IMG/VR virus record: IMGVR_UViG_3300020178_000369
Span: 1-45,166 of that record
From: a virus
Reading direction: 5' to 3' (one strand)
Length of the DNA stretch: 45,166 bases
Every line of letters starts with the position of its first letter. Position 1 is the stretch's first letter. Under the pieces are notes generated by a model that was not told where the DNA came from, searched no databases, and saw nothing but the letters and a program-made list of their open reading frames with translations. This document shows, in pieces, positions 23,306 to 31,890 of the stretch. A program made the position numbers and the translations under genes.

Positions 23306-24301
23306 ATGCCTTACTTGCACCCAGACGATGTAGATACGATTGTAATAGATTTCACAAGTCATTGTAATTCAATGTGCGGAAATTGCAGTAGAAATTTGGG
23401 AGGTGTTACAGTAAATCCACGTATGCCTTTAGAGCATATGACTTTAGATACTTGGCGCAATATCTTCACTCCAGACCTGAAAATTAAAGAAGTTATCTTT
23501 AACGGTAGTTACGGTGATCCAATTTTTAATCCAAATTTAATTCCGGCACTAGAACACCTAGCAGGTTATAAAAATCCGCCCGTAGTTGTTATACACACAA
23601 ACGGAGGATTAGGAACACAATGGGCAGAATTAGCAAATGTACTACAACCGTTTCCGTTTGGCAGTCATGTTACATTTAGTATAGACGGACTCGAAGATAC
23701 AAACCATTTATATCGCAGAGGCGTAATATGGGATAAAGTAATGTCTAATGCTAGTACATTTATTAAAGCAGGTGGTATGGCACGTTGGCGTATGCTAGTG
23801 TTTGAACACAATGCACATCAAATTGAACAGTGTGAACAATTAAGTATTGATATGGGGTTTAAACGCTTTGAAATTAATGGCGGACATACTTTTAGTGCTA
23901 TTAATAGTTTGACTAATAAAGCAATAGAAAGTTTTAAAGCAAACAAAAAAGAATCTGCACGTAAAATAAAATACGATTCAAAACACCTTGACAATGTAGA
24001 ACGTATTAAAAATATTACAGACTTTTCTAAAACAACTATTAAATGCAAATGGCAAACAAAACGTAAAATACAAATTAGTCACATGGGCGAAGTATTTCCT
24101 TGCTGTTATTTTTTAAGTGATAGATATCCTCGTAACCCAGACAGTCCTTATGCTGTAGATGTAGCAAGTATTGATTGGTTAAGTGTAAACGATTATAGTT
24201 TAGAAGAAATACTAAACAGTGAATGGTTTAATAAGTATTTGCCTGAAAGTTGGAATAACGAAAATAGATATGATATCTGTTCTAAAACTTGCGGTGTTTA
24301 G
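23306..24301 (+). CDS. radical SAM/SPASM protein (GDP-type subfamily)
   Basis: The 331-residue product has SHCNSMCGNCSRN (Cys20, Cys24, Cys27) at its N-terminus, no N-terminal auxiliary domain, and NGSYGDPIFNP where others have GGEP. The middle VTFSIDGLEDTNHLYRRG and LVFEHNAHQIEQC match the 33833-34819 protein closely, so they are paralogues. The C-terminal SPASM region has IKCKW, HMGEVFPCCYF and DICSKTC, giving at least five cysteines for an auxiliary cluster. Its promoter is a perfect late octamer abutting the ATG; no ribosome binding site is seen, so translation may be leaderless. The 3' end overlaps the convergent gene by 20 nt. Confidence 0.87.
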   Translation: MPYLHPDDVDTIVIDFTSHCNSMCGNCSRNLGGVTVNPRMPLEHMTLDTWRNIFTPDLKIKEVIFNGSYGDPIFNPNLIPALEHLAGYKNPPVVVIHTNGGLGTQWAELANVLQPFPFGSHVTFSIDGLEDTNHLYRRGVIWDKVMSNASTFIKAGGMARWRMLVFEHNAHQIEQCEQLSIDMGFKRFEINGGHTFSAINSLTNKAIESFKANKKESARKIKYDSKHLDNVERIKNITDFSKTTIKCKWQTKRKIQISHMGEVFPCCYFLSDRYPRNPDSPYAVDVASIDWLSVNDYSLEEILNSEWFNKYLPESWNNENRYDICSKTCGV

Positions 24302-25253
24302 GAAGTAAAAATCCTACTTGACACATACACTTTTCTTTTTCACAAGTAACCGGTTTTATAATAGGCTTAAATTTTTCTGCTAGTTTAGGATCATATAAAT
24401 TATACTCTCCAGATTTAAATCCTAAAATATTATTTCCGCACACACTGCCTATACTTCCGTCAAAGTTTATAAACACAGTGTCTACTCCTAAATTACAACT
24501 CCAACCTTTAAAGTTATTTAAATTGTTTATTAGAACATAGTTTTTTGATACTTCTTGTGTACTACCATCTTCATATGTTAATAACACTGGAGGTTTAGAT
24601 TTCTTAGGTTTAAAAATTTCGTCTTGCTTAGGATTTCTTTTACGTTGGTTTAGTAGATACTGCGACTGTTCATATGTTGTGTCTTGTGTTGTATTTCCTA
24701 ATTTAATAGGTTTAACATTTACAGGAAAACTTGTTTCACTTTCTAACAATCTATCTACAATAGTTACACAAGTATCCCAATCCTTTGTATCCATAAGCAC
24801 ATCACAAATAACATTGTTATGTTTGCTCCATAACATATCTGCTAATTTACTAACGTGTTCTACATCAATACGTTCGTGATGACAACTAATGTAAACAGTG
24901 TCAAACTCACCGCCATTTTTCTCCCACCATGATAAAGTTCTGCTACCGTTTGTACTCAAATGAAACGTACATCCAAGGTTACGAAAGTGTTGTGTAAATT
25001 TAATTAACTCTGGCCATAGTGTAGGTTCCCCGCCAATTAGGTCTATTTGAAATTCTGTTTTACCAATTTCTTTATAGCAGTTAATAATATGTTCTAAATT
25101 TTTAGTTGCTAAATCCAGATCAGGCCAGCGATATGTGCCTTCATGACTGCCAGGGAAACAGTACCAACAGGCATAATTACAAGTGTTACCCATTTGAAAG
25201 TTGATATCAACTCGATTTTTTGGATGGTGGTTTGTAAGAGAAACTATTTGCAT
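24282..25253 (-). CDS. radical SAM protein (GGEP-type, C-terminal cysteine cluster)
   Basis: The 323-residue product has GNTCNYACWYCFPG (Cys25, Cys29, Cys32) and IGGEPTLW (73-80). The C-terminal block has KGWSCNLGVDTV, GSIGSVCGN and TCEKEKCMC, the cysteine layout of the members at 30985 and 35424. These three form one subfamily of about 300-325 residues without an N-terminal twitch. The start ATG is at 25253, with the divergent gene's ATG immediately adjacent (CATATG). A late-promoter-like AATAAATA lies 6 nt upstream on the minus strand, inside the neighbouring gene. Confidence 0.87.
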   Translation of the reverse strand: MQIVSLTNHHPKNRVDINFQMGNTCNYACWYCFPGSHEGTYRWPDLDLATKNLEHIINCYKEIGKTEFQIDLIGGEPTLWPELIKFTQHFRNLGCTFHLSTNGSRTLSWWEKNGGEFDTVYISCHHERIDVEHVSKLADMLWSKHNNVICDVLMDTKDWDTCVTIVDRLLESETSFPVNVKPIKLGNTTQDTTYEQSQYLLNQRKRNPKQDEIFKPKKSKPPVLLTYEDGSTQEVSKNYVLINNLNNFKGWSCNLGVDTVFINFDGSIGSVCGNNILGFKSGEYNLYDPKLAEKFKPIIKPVTCEKEKCMCQVGFLLPKHRKF

Positions 25254-26117
25254 ATGGAATATTTATTGCCTGAAAAAATATATTGTAATAAGCCTGGTAT
25301 TACCGTAACATATTCTAACGGCGAGAAGTTATTACCATTAACATATGTGCTATACGATCATCACCCAGCAAACAAATTTTTGTATTTGTTACAACAAAAT
25401 ATTAATAAACCACTAGTACAGGAAACAAGTTTTGTATTAGATACAAAAGATGAAGAAGAATTAAAGCAAGAAATTGTAAATATTACAACTAATTTAAATA
25501 TTGATCCAAATGCTTCTCTAAGCGAATTACACAAACTTATAGAAAATAAAAATCATTCAGAAGATTACGATAGGTTAAATAGATTAATACACGTTTATGA
25601 ACAATTTTTAAGTAATCAAGACTCGCCCCGTCTTAATAGTTTTTTTAGATTTGAAGGCGCTACTACGTTGCCAATTGAAAACGAAGATCTATTATACTTT
25701 AGAATGGACAGAAACTTTGGAGACCTGTGTATGGGTTACAATACACTAGGTAAACATTGGTTAGAAATTTGTGGCAGAGGCGAAGGTGATAGGATTAACG
25801 AAGTAGTTACCCAACAGCATATTAATTGCGAGGGATATATGTTATATCGTTCTGCATACGATACTCCGTTTACAGTTACAAAACATTTTGTTGATTGGTA
25901 TAAGAAAAATACAGATAAGCCAATTACATTAGATATGGCGTTAGGATACATTGTTGTTGGAAAATTAGTTATGCCATTAGATTGGAACAATGTATATAAT
26001 TTAAACAGAGACTCTTGGACAAGAATGTTAAGCAAATATAAAAATATTGTAAGTGTTGAATTAACAGAAGTTACAGATAATGTACATGATTTAATGCATA
26101 AGGCTCATATGCTATGA
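25254..26117 (+). CDS. protein of unknown function
   Basis: This 287-residue protein from ATG 25254 has no motif I recognise. The N-terminus (MEYLLPEKIYCNKPGITVTYSNGEKLLPLTYVLYDHHPAN) is strand-rich, the middle is helical and acidic (DTKDEEELKQEIVNITTNL; RLNRLIHVYEQFLS) and the end carries aromatic strands (DRNFGDLCMGYNTLGKHWLEICGRGEGDRI). It has few cysteines and no transmembrane segment. A longer frame to 25143 exists, but it would overlap the divergent gene by 111 nt, so I take the adjacent ATG. It leads an operon with a twitch radical SAM gene (4-nt overlap), so it may be that enzyme's partner or substrate. Confidence 0.6.
   Translation: MEYLLPEKIYCNKPGITVTYSNGEKLLPLTYVLYDHHPANKFLYLLQQNINKPLVQETSFVLDTKDEEELKQEIVNITTNLNIDPNASLSELHKLIENKNHSEDYDRLNRLIHVYEQFLSNQDSPRLNSFFRFEGATTLPIENEDLLYFRMDRNFGDLCMGYNTLGKHWLEICGRGEGDRINEVVTQQHINCEGYMLYRSAYDTPFTVTKHFVDWYKKNTDKPITLDMALGYIVVGKLVMPLDWNNVYNLNRDSWTRMLSKYKNIVSVELTEVTDNVHDLMHKAHML
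25260..25267 (-). promoter_or_regulatory. late-promoter-like octamer (AATAAATA) on the minus strand
   Basis: Read on the minus strand from 25267 to 25260, this matches 7 of 8 late-consensus positions and lies 6 nt before the ATG of the gene ending at 24282. It is inside the first codons of the divergent plus-strand gene. The match could be chance in A+T-rich DNA. Confidence 0.35.
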
Positions 26118-27148
26118 GATGTAAACTTTTAGAAAGTCACGTATACATTGCGGCAAACGGACAGTATCGATTATGCTGTACTAGTAACGAGCCTGATAAT
26201 GTAGAAACTGTGCATACACATACTCCGCAACAATGGCTTAACAGTCAACCTGTTATAAATGCTAAAGAACTTCTAGCAAAAGACGAATGGCCTGATGCTT
26301 GTATTACTTGCAAGAAACATGAAGAAGCAGGAATACCTAGCAGACGTCAACAAAAGGACTTTTACGGTCCTGATATAACACACTTAGATTTACGTTTTGG
26401 TAATAGTTGTAATTTTAAATGTATAAGTTGTCATAGTGGTGCAAGTAGTAGCATTGCAGAAGAAGCCGCAGAAATGGCTAGACAAAACTTAAATCCATAT
26501 CATACTGTACTAGATGTAAAAAATTACAACTGGTATGATGAAAAATTTTTACACTACTTTGAAAACTTGCCATTAAAAGAAGTTTACCTGACAGGAGGCG
26601 AACCTATGATGGTTAAACACTTGCCACAGTTTTTAGAAAGACTAGACTCAAGTGTTACTATACGGTTTAATACAAACGGAAGTTTATTTAATCCTCGTGT
26701 ACACAACTTGCTCAAACGCTTTAATCGTGTTATAATGAGTGTAAGTATGGACTCTGTAGGGAAAAGAATTGAATACATTAGGTACGGCGCAGATTGGAAA
26801 ACTGTAGAAGAAAATACATTGCGTTATAAAGATATGTATAAGACAGATATTGCTCCGTGTTTAAGTATACTGAACAGTGCATACCATAACGAATTATTAG
26901 AATGGAGTGATAAACACAATTTGCAGGTCTGGGAAAATTACCTTTCTCAACCCGATTGGTTACACGTTAAAAATGCTCCAGATAGTTTAAAAGAACAATT
27001 TAAAATTAACACAAACTGGTTTAGTGAACCTGCTGATACAAATCAACAAAGAATTTTTGTTGAAGAAATTACAAAACTAGATAACTTTAGACGTGTAAAT
27101 ATTAAGGACTACTTACCAGAAGTAGCACAAGCATATGGAATTAGTTAA
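26114..27148 (+). CDS. radical SAM protein with N-terminal twitch domain
   Basis: The 344-residue product has the radical SAM motif GNSCNFKCISCHSG (Cys99, Cys103, Cys106) and TGGEPMM (160-166). The N-terminal auxiliary cysteines are MRCKLL (3), YRLCCT (21, 22) and DACITC (63, 66). It is shorter than the other twitch members because the late TIM-barrel part is compact. The end VNIKDYLPEVAQAYG matches the FPEL-like tail of the family. It overlaps the upstream unknown gene by 4 nt and the kinase-like gene by 14 nt. It is probably a peptide- or protein-modifying enzyme, with its neighbours as substrate candidates. Confidence 0.88.
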   Translation: MRCKLLESHVYIAANGQYRLCCTSNEPDNVETVHTHTPQQWLNSQPVINAKELLAKDEWPDACITCKKHEEAGIPSRRQQKDFYGPDITHLDLRFGNSCNFKCISCHSGASSSIAEEAAEMARQNLNPYHTVLDVKNYNWYDEKFLHYFENLPLKEVYLTGGEPMMVKHLPQFLERLDSSVTIRFNTNGSLFNPRVHNLLKRFNRVIMSVSMDSVGKRIEYIRYGADWKTVEENTLRYKDMYKTDIAPCLSILNSAYHNELLEWSDKHNLQVWENYLSQPDWLHVKNAPDSLKEQFKINTNWFSEPADTNQQRIFVEEITKLDNFRRVNIKDYLPEVAQAYGIS

Positions 27149-27590
27149 AGTAAACAAAGAAAAAGCACGTAGGGTTTATAAACTTAACAACTGTTATAAA
27201 AAAGTTTGGCACTACATTGACGAGGAATGGTTAGAATGGCACGTCGATGTTCTAAATAATATAATGCCCGGTTATGTACAATCGCACGGCATTGAAGATA
27301 GTAGTATGTATATTTGCTTTAATATTATTCCAGGCACTCCTGCAAATACGTTTGAACATACTCCAGAATTTATAGATAAAATTTATAATTTTTGTGTTAG
27401 TAATATAAAAGAAACTGAACCGTATGCACATGGAGATTGGGTGCTAAGTAATATTATAATCGACGGAGATAATATGTATATGGTTGATTGGGATAACGTT
27501 GGCATTTATAATCCTAAAGAAGTATTAACAAAACTAAAAAGTGATTTAAAAAGTGCCTTTGGAGATAAGTTTGACACCGCAAGCATTTAG
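27135..27590 (+). CDS. minimal APH/choline-kinase-like phosphotransferase
   Basis: The 151-residue product shows the kinase catalytic loop in aminoglycoside-phosphotransferase form: PYAHGDWVLSNIIID (His99-Asp101, Asn106), followed by MYMVDWDNVGIYNP with the metal-binding Asp118 (DWD). This is the Brenner motif plus DxD. The usual N-lobe with the ATP-binding lysine is largely absent (families are about 260-300 residues); a Lys/Tyr-rich N-terminus (KEKARRVYKLNN) is present. It may be a compact C-lobe-only kinase or a pseudokinase. It overlaps the radical SAM gene by 14 nt and the propeller gene by 20 nt. Confidence 0.6.
   Translation: MELVKVNKEKARRVYKLNNCYKKVWHYIDEEWLEWHVDVLNNIMPGYVQSHGIEDSSMYICFNIIPGTPANTFEHTPEFIDKIYNFCVSNIKETEPYAHGDWVLSNIIIDGDNMYMVDWDNVGIYNPKEVLTKLKSDLKSAFGDKFDTASI
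27561..27564 (+). promoter_or_regulatory. ribosome binding site (GGAG) deciding a TTG start
   Basis: GGAG sits 6 nt before TTG 27571 and only 5 nt after an upstream GTG (27553). I take TTG as the start of the propeller gene since GGAG is placed correctly for it and not for the GTG. Confidence 0.5.
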
Positions 27591-28794
27591 TTATGCTACA
27601 GTAGGTAGCAATGGAATGATTTATGTTCCTCCTTACGGACTTACAGAATCTCTTGATTATATGCTCAAGATGGATCCACGCACATATCGTATAGAAAAAA
27701 TTAAACTAGATGTAGATGATTCCACAGAAAAATGGCAAAAAGGTATTGTACATCGTGACAAGATCTATTTCTTGCCCTATAACGAAAGTCGTATCCTAAT
27801 TGTAGATACCAAAGACGACAGTGTTGATTATGTTGATTTAAGAATAAAAGGACGAGGCAAGTATGTACAAGGACACGTTTACGGTGATAGAATTATTGCT
27901 ATTCCTTACGGGGAACACGAACCGTTTACCTATGTACTAGACTTCAATATGAAATCGCATAACTTTAAAATGATGAGTTTAGACATTCCTGTTACTGATA
28001 CTAAAATGTGGCACACTACACAAATGGTAGATGGTATTATTTACGGAATGCCCCGAGGTGAAAATCACGACACATTCTTTCCTTATAGATTAGAGTATGA
28101 TTGTTTTAATAGCAGTTATAAATTAATTGATATGAGTTCTTGGTGGGTAGACTACGATGAGGATCGAACCTGTAATAAAAAGTTTACCACACTAGCAAAA
28201 GTGGGTAACAAATTATATGCACCACCATATAGCGAAAGTCCTGTGTTTGACATTCTAGCAAAGTTTGACGGAAAAGGTTGGCAAGGTGTAAAAACAAAAC
28301 AACAACAAACTAGTAGAAAATACTACTCACATACTGTTGCAAAAAACGGAAAAGTTTATTTTCCTCCAGCAGGTCACGATGAAGACTGGAGTGAGATGCT
28401 GGTGATCAACAGTGTTACAGATGATTGGTATATTAAAAATTTAGACATAGGAAAAGAAAGTAAAAAATATTTTACTGGGTTAGAAAATAGTCAAGGGAAA
28501 ATTTATTATATTCCAAGAGGCGGTTGTGTTTGTGAACCTGAAGATACTTGGAAGAGCCAGGGCGATTTAGCAGAAGTATTGGTTATTGATACAAAAGACG
28601 ATAGTACATATACTATAGATATCGGTGATCATTTTAAAGACAGTACAACTATAGAAAAGTATAATGATTGTGTAATGGTACAAGACACAATTTTTGCATT
28701 TCCATACGGTGAAAGTGAAACATTTCAAACAGTATTAATTTTTGATACAATATCTGGCACTGTATTAAACACAATAGATTTAAACAATGTATAA
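27571..28794 (+). CDS. beta-propeller-like repeat protein 1
   Basis: The 407-residue product from TTG 27571 (GTG 27553 would add 6 residues) has about seven repeats of roughly 50-60 residues, each with an aromatic/aliphatic strand and a Pro-x-Gly-Glu-type turn: VPPYGLTES, FLPYNESR, AIPYGEHEPF, GMPRGENHDTF, APPYSESPVF, FPPAGHDEDW, YIPRGGC and AFPYGESETF. Between turns come strand pairs such as VLIFDT and LVIDTKDDS, which fits a kelch-like beta-propeller. There is no signal peptide. It is coupled to the kinase-like gene and to the next propeller gene, with twitch radical SAM genes on either side. The function is unknown; it could be a scaffold, lectin or modified substrate. Confidence 0.7.
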   Translation: MTPQAFSYATVGSNGMIYVPPYGLTESLDYMLKMDPRTYRIEKIKLDVDDSTEKWQKGIVHRDKIYFLPYNESRILIVDTKDDSVDYVDLRIKGRGKYVQGHVYGDRIIAIPYGEHEPFTYVLDFNMKSHNFKMMSLDIPVTDTKMWHTTQMVDGIIYGMPRGENHDTFFPYRLEYDCFNSSYKLIDMSSWWVDYDEDRTCNKKFTTLAKVGNKLYAPPYSESPVFDILAKFDGKGWQGVKTKQQQTSRKYYSHTVAKNGKVYFPPAGHDEDWSEMLVINSVTDDWYIKNLDIGKESKKYFTGLENSQGKIYYIPRGGCVCEPEDTWKSQGDLAEVLVIDTKDDSTYTIDIGDHFKDSTTIEKYNDCVMVQDTIFAFPYGESETFQTVLIFDTISGTVLNTIDLNNV

Positions 28795-29923
28795 AGCATT
28801 TGAAGATTTTTATAAAGAAGCACGTATTAGACATCTTGTACTAGAAGTAAACAAGGACGAATTAATTAGTCCGCCTTTTGGTACTAGAAACAACGAAGAA
28901 TATGATATGTGTGCGTTCTACAAAGACTACACCAGTCTTATTCCTTTAGATAACGTGCCACCTGCAACTAGTAAATTTAATGCTGTAGGAGTTACTGACG
29001 ACAGCGTATGGCTTATTCCATATGGCATTTACGATGACCTAAATGTTGTTGTACAACTAAAAGATAAAAAGCCAATATACCATACACTAGATAAAACAGG
29101 TAAGGGACAATTCTATAGTGTTGCTAGTCACGGTAACACTGCTTGTAGTTTTCCTCTAGGTTACGAAGATACCCAATTCTTAATTTATATTAAAGACAAC
29201 GAAGTTAAAACCGTTGAAGTAGATACAAACGAAAAGAAAGCACATATGGGTACCGTGTATTGTAACGGAAGTTATTACAGTATGCCAAGAGGTGAAAGTG
29301 TTCACTATTCAAATATACTAGAGTTTAATGGCAAGAAAGTAATTAAGCACAAACTAGACTTACCAGAAGTATCACGCAAGTATACCGATGCTGTTGTTGT
29401 AGGTGATAAACTTTTTAGTTTACCGTTCGGAGAAACTCCAGGACTAAACGAAGTAATTGAGTTTGATACAAAAACAAAAGAATGCCAACTACATAAATTA
29501 AATGTTGACGACTTTGCTAAAAAATATAATGCACAAGTACTAGTTGACGATGTTATTATTGGATTACCATACGGAACAGAACATGGAGAAAGTAATAAAG
29601 GTGTAGTGTTTAATACTGTTACTAAAGAAAGTTTTCAATTTAGTATAAAAGAAACTTACGGTGGTAAGTTTAGATATCGTAGCGGTATTGCTTTTAAAGG
29701 CTATGCTTATTTCTTACCAGCAGGAACTCCTGGATGTTCTTTATATAAAGTAGACCCTAACGGAATATGGATTTCAAAAACATATCCAGATAATTTAATG
29801 TTTGGGCGTCCTGTAATTTACAAAGACAAAATACACACAATCGTTTATAATACACACGATGATAGTTCAACACTAGTTACTGTTAACGATTGGTTGGACA
29901 TAGAAACGGTGGCTGTACTATGA
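28787..29923 (+). CDS. beta-propeller-like repeat protein 2
   Basis: The 378-residue protein is built like its upstream neighbour. Turns such as SPPFGTRNN, LIPYGIYDD, SFPLGYEDT, SMPRGESVHY, SLPFGETPGL, GLPYGTEHGE and FLPAGTPGC come at 45-60 residue intervals, giving about seven blades. The N-terminal helix (MYKAFEDFYKEARIRH) is not repeated. It starts 8 nt inside the previous gene and its stop overlaps the next radical SAM start (ATGA), so all three are translated together. It is probably a tandem duplicate of propeller 1 that diverged. Function unknown. Confidence 0.7.
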   Translation: MYKAFEDFYKEARIRHLVLEVNKDELISPPFGTRNNEEYDMCAFYKDYTSLIPLDNVPPATSKFNAVGVTDDSVWLIPYGIYDDLNVVVQLKDKKPIYHTLDKTGKGQFYSVASHGNTACSFPLGYEDTQFLIYIKDNEVKTVEVDTNEKKAHMGTVYCNGSYYSMPRGESVHYSNILEFNGKKVIKHKLDLPEVSRKYTDAVVVGDKLFSLPFGETPGLNEVIEFDTKTKECQLHKLNVDDFAKKYNAQVLVDDVIIGLPYGTEHGESNKGVVFNTVTKESFQFSIKETYGGKFRYRSGIAFKGYAYFLPAGTPGCSLYKVDPNGIWISKTYPDNLMFGRPVIYKDKIHTIVYNTHDDSSTLVTVNDWLDIETVAVL

Positions 29924-31005
29924 ACTGTTACGCTCCTTGGCACGCCTTAAGTATACGTTTCAACGGTGACGTTGTACCTGATTGTGTTTACACAGGTCGT
30001 CACGGAAATTTACTTAAAGATGATTTGCCAACAATACTTCGTCATCCTGGATTAATATTAACACAACAAATAATTGCAACCGGAGAGTTTCCTAGCAACT
30101 GTTTACAATGTACGGCAAAAGAAAGTACCAACGGACATAGCAGGCGTAAGTTTTTTGAACAAGTATTAAATCCTATGCTTAAACCAGAAAGCAAAGGTAA
30201 GAATGACATTTACTTTTTAGAATTTAATATGAGTAATGTTTGTAATTTAAAATGTCGTATGTGTAGTGGGGTAAACTCAACTGCTTGGATCAAAGAGGAT
30301 CTTAAACTTGATTCATTAGGAATTCAACGTCCTATACATGAGCCAGATTTTGGTTATAGAAATCTATCGCCGGATATCGTTGATAGATTATTTGAATATC
30401 CAGAATATTTTAAGAACTTGCAGTATGTTAATATTAAAGGCGGCGAACCTTATATGGAACCGGCAAACAAACAAATAATGCAAAAACTAATCGAATTAGA
30501 TCTTTCTAAAAATATTACACTTGATATTAGTACAAACGGTACTATTGTTGATTTAGAGTTTGACGAACTTGCACAACAGTTTAAAGAAACTAAATGGCAC
30601 ATTAGTATTGAAGGTGTAGGTAAATTATACGAGTACATTCGAGGCGGTAATAACTTTACATTTGAGCAATTTGAAGAAAATCTAAAACACTTTGATAAAA
30701 TGGATCGTGTTATTTTTGCTGGAACTGTAATGACTTATAATGTTTGTCACTTAGATGAAATTCGAAGTTGGTTTGAAAATGTACGCAAAGACAATTATGA
30801 ATTATATCTTAACAACGTAGTTACAACGCCTGCATATCTTAATCCAACAATTCTTCCAACGTTTATTTTAGATAAGACTGAATATACAGAAAACTATGAT
30901 CCTAATAACTTAGAAAAGTTTATTGAATTTACTGTAGAACTTGATAAGTTGAGAGGTACAAACGTACTAGATGTTTGTCCTGAACTAGACACTCTCTTTT
31001 CTTAA
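29920..31005 (+). CDS. radical SAM protein with N-terminal twitch domain
   Basis: The product from ATG 29920 is 361 residues. Auxiliary cysteines are MNCYAPWH (3), PDCVYTG (22) and SNCLQC (61, 64), which matches the C..PW / C / CxxC pattern of the twitch family. The core is NVCNLKCRMCSG (Cys108, Cys112, Cys115) with KGGEPYM (173-179). The end NVLDVCPELDTLF is the FPEL-type tail with Cys for Phe. I chose 29920 because it keeps the ATGA coupling with the propeller gene; the frame is open upstream to 29890. It ends 21 nt inside the convergent gene. Confidence 0.88.
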   Translation: MNCYAPWHALSIRFNGDVVPDCVYTGRHGNLLKDDLPTILRHPGLILTQQIIATGEFPSNCLQCTAKESTNGHSRRKFFEQVLNPMLKPESKGKNDIYFLEFNMSNVCNLKCRMCSGVNSTAWIKEDLKLDSLGIQRPIHEPDFGYRNLSPDIVDRLFEYPEYFKNLQYVNIKGGEPYMEPANKQIMQKLIELDLSKNITLDISTNGTIVDLEFDELAQQFKETKWHISIEGVGKLYEYIRGGNNFTFEQFEENLKHFDKMDRVIFAGTVMTYNVCHLDEIRSWFENVRKDNYELYLNNVVTTPAYLNPTILPTFILDKTEYTENYDPNNLEKFIEFTVELDKLRGTNVLDVCPELDTLFS

Positions 31006-31890
31006 ATAGATATCGCTTAAACAAGCACATACTTGTTTACCGCATTGTACTGTTTCAGTTGGTAACTTATAACGCTCAATGTTTCCTAATGCGCCGCCTT
31101 CTTTACAATCTGCTCTATATATGTTACCCCACATATCAACATTAATCATATGTAGTCCGGCCCAACATTTCCAACCATAAAATTTATTTTGATCATTGGC
31201 TATTAAATCATTTGCAGTAACTGGTTGTTCATCTAAAAATAATTCGCCTCTATGTAAATGTGTATCTGGAAGTTGACTAAAGAAAGGCCAATTTTTAATT
31301 GTATCTAATTGTTCCTGTGTATATTTTGCTGGAGTATTTGTAATTGCATCTATATTAGATTTATCTAAAATAATTTTAGGCCATACGCTAACATTATCAC
31401 TACTTAAATAAATTTCTTCTGCAATGTTAAACATTTCATCAAAGTTCTCAGGGGCCAACATTAGATTAACAAATACAGGACAGTAACTTTTTTGTATTAC
31501 TTTTTTAATATGTTCTAGATCTGCGTATTCAGGATGATATGAAATAATATATCCATCTGTATATTGTGAAATTATTTTATAATAATCTACACTTTTACTA
31601 CCGTTAGTTAAAAAACTAAAAGTGTGTCCTTGGTTTTTTATCAATTTAGCAAGATCTAAAAAATGTTTCCAATGTGTAGGTTCACCGCCACTTAATCTAT
31701 AACAAATATTTTTACCTGTAACTTTAAAATTTTCAACAAATCGTTTTACTGTTTCCCATTGAGGTTGACCTGTACTACCGTTATGTAGATGATCAGGACA
31801 ATAGGAACAGCGATAGTTACACTTGTTACTTAATGTCCAACTAACAAGGAACCAGTTTTCTTTTGCTATGTCTTGGTAAGTTAATTTCAT
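30985..31890 (-). CDS. radical SAM protein (GGEP-type, C-terminal cysteine cluster)
   Basis: The 301-residue product has SNKCNYRCSYCPDH (Cys24, Cys28, Cys31), LSGGEPTHW (67-74), and a C-terminal cluster FYGWKCWAG, YRADCKEGG and VQCGKQVCACL. It belongs with the 24282 and 35424 proteins: the same KGW/YGW-C-x2-G block and the same paired C-terminal cysteines. It is the last gene of a ten-gene minus-strand operon and overlaps the plus-strand twitch gene by 21 nt at the 3' ends. It overlaps the upstream oxygenase by 4 nt. Confidence 0.87.
   Translation of the reverse strand: MKLTYQDIAKENWFLVSWTLSNKCNYRCSYCPDHLHNGSTGQPQWETVKRFVENFKVTGKNICYRLSGGEPTHWKHFLDLAKLIKNQGHTFSFLTNGSKSVDYYKIISQYTDGYIISYHPEYADLEHIKKVIQKSYCPVFVNLMLAPENFDEMFNIAEEIYLSSDNVSVWPKIILDKSNIDAITNTPAKYTQEQLDTIKNWPFFSQLPDTHLHRGELFLDEQPVTANDLIANDQNKFYGWKCWAGLHMINVDMWGNIYRADCKEGGALGNIERYKLPTETVQCGKQVCACLSDIYLRKESV

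Noticed and set aside
25143-25253. N-terminal extension of the 25254 gene
   Set aside because: It would overlap the divergent radical SAM gene by 111 nt, and the extension looks unlike the rest. The adjacent ATG is simpler.
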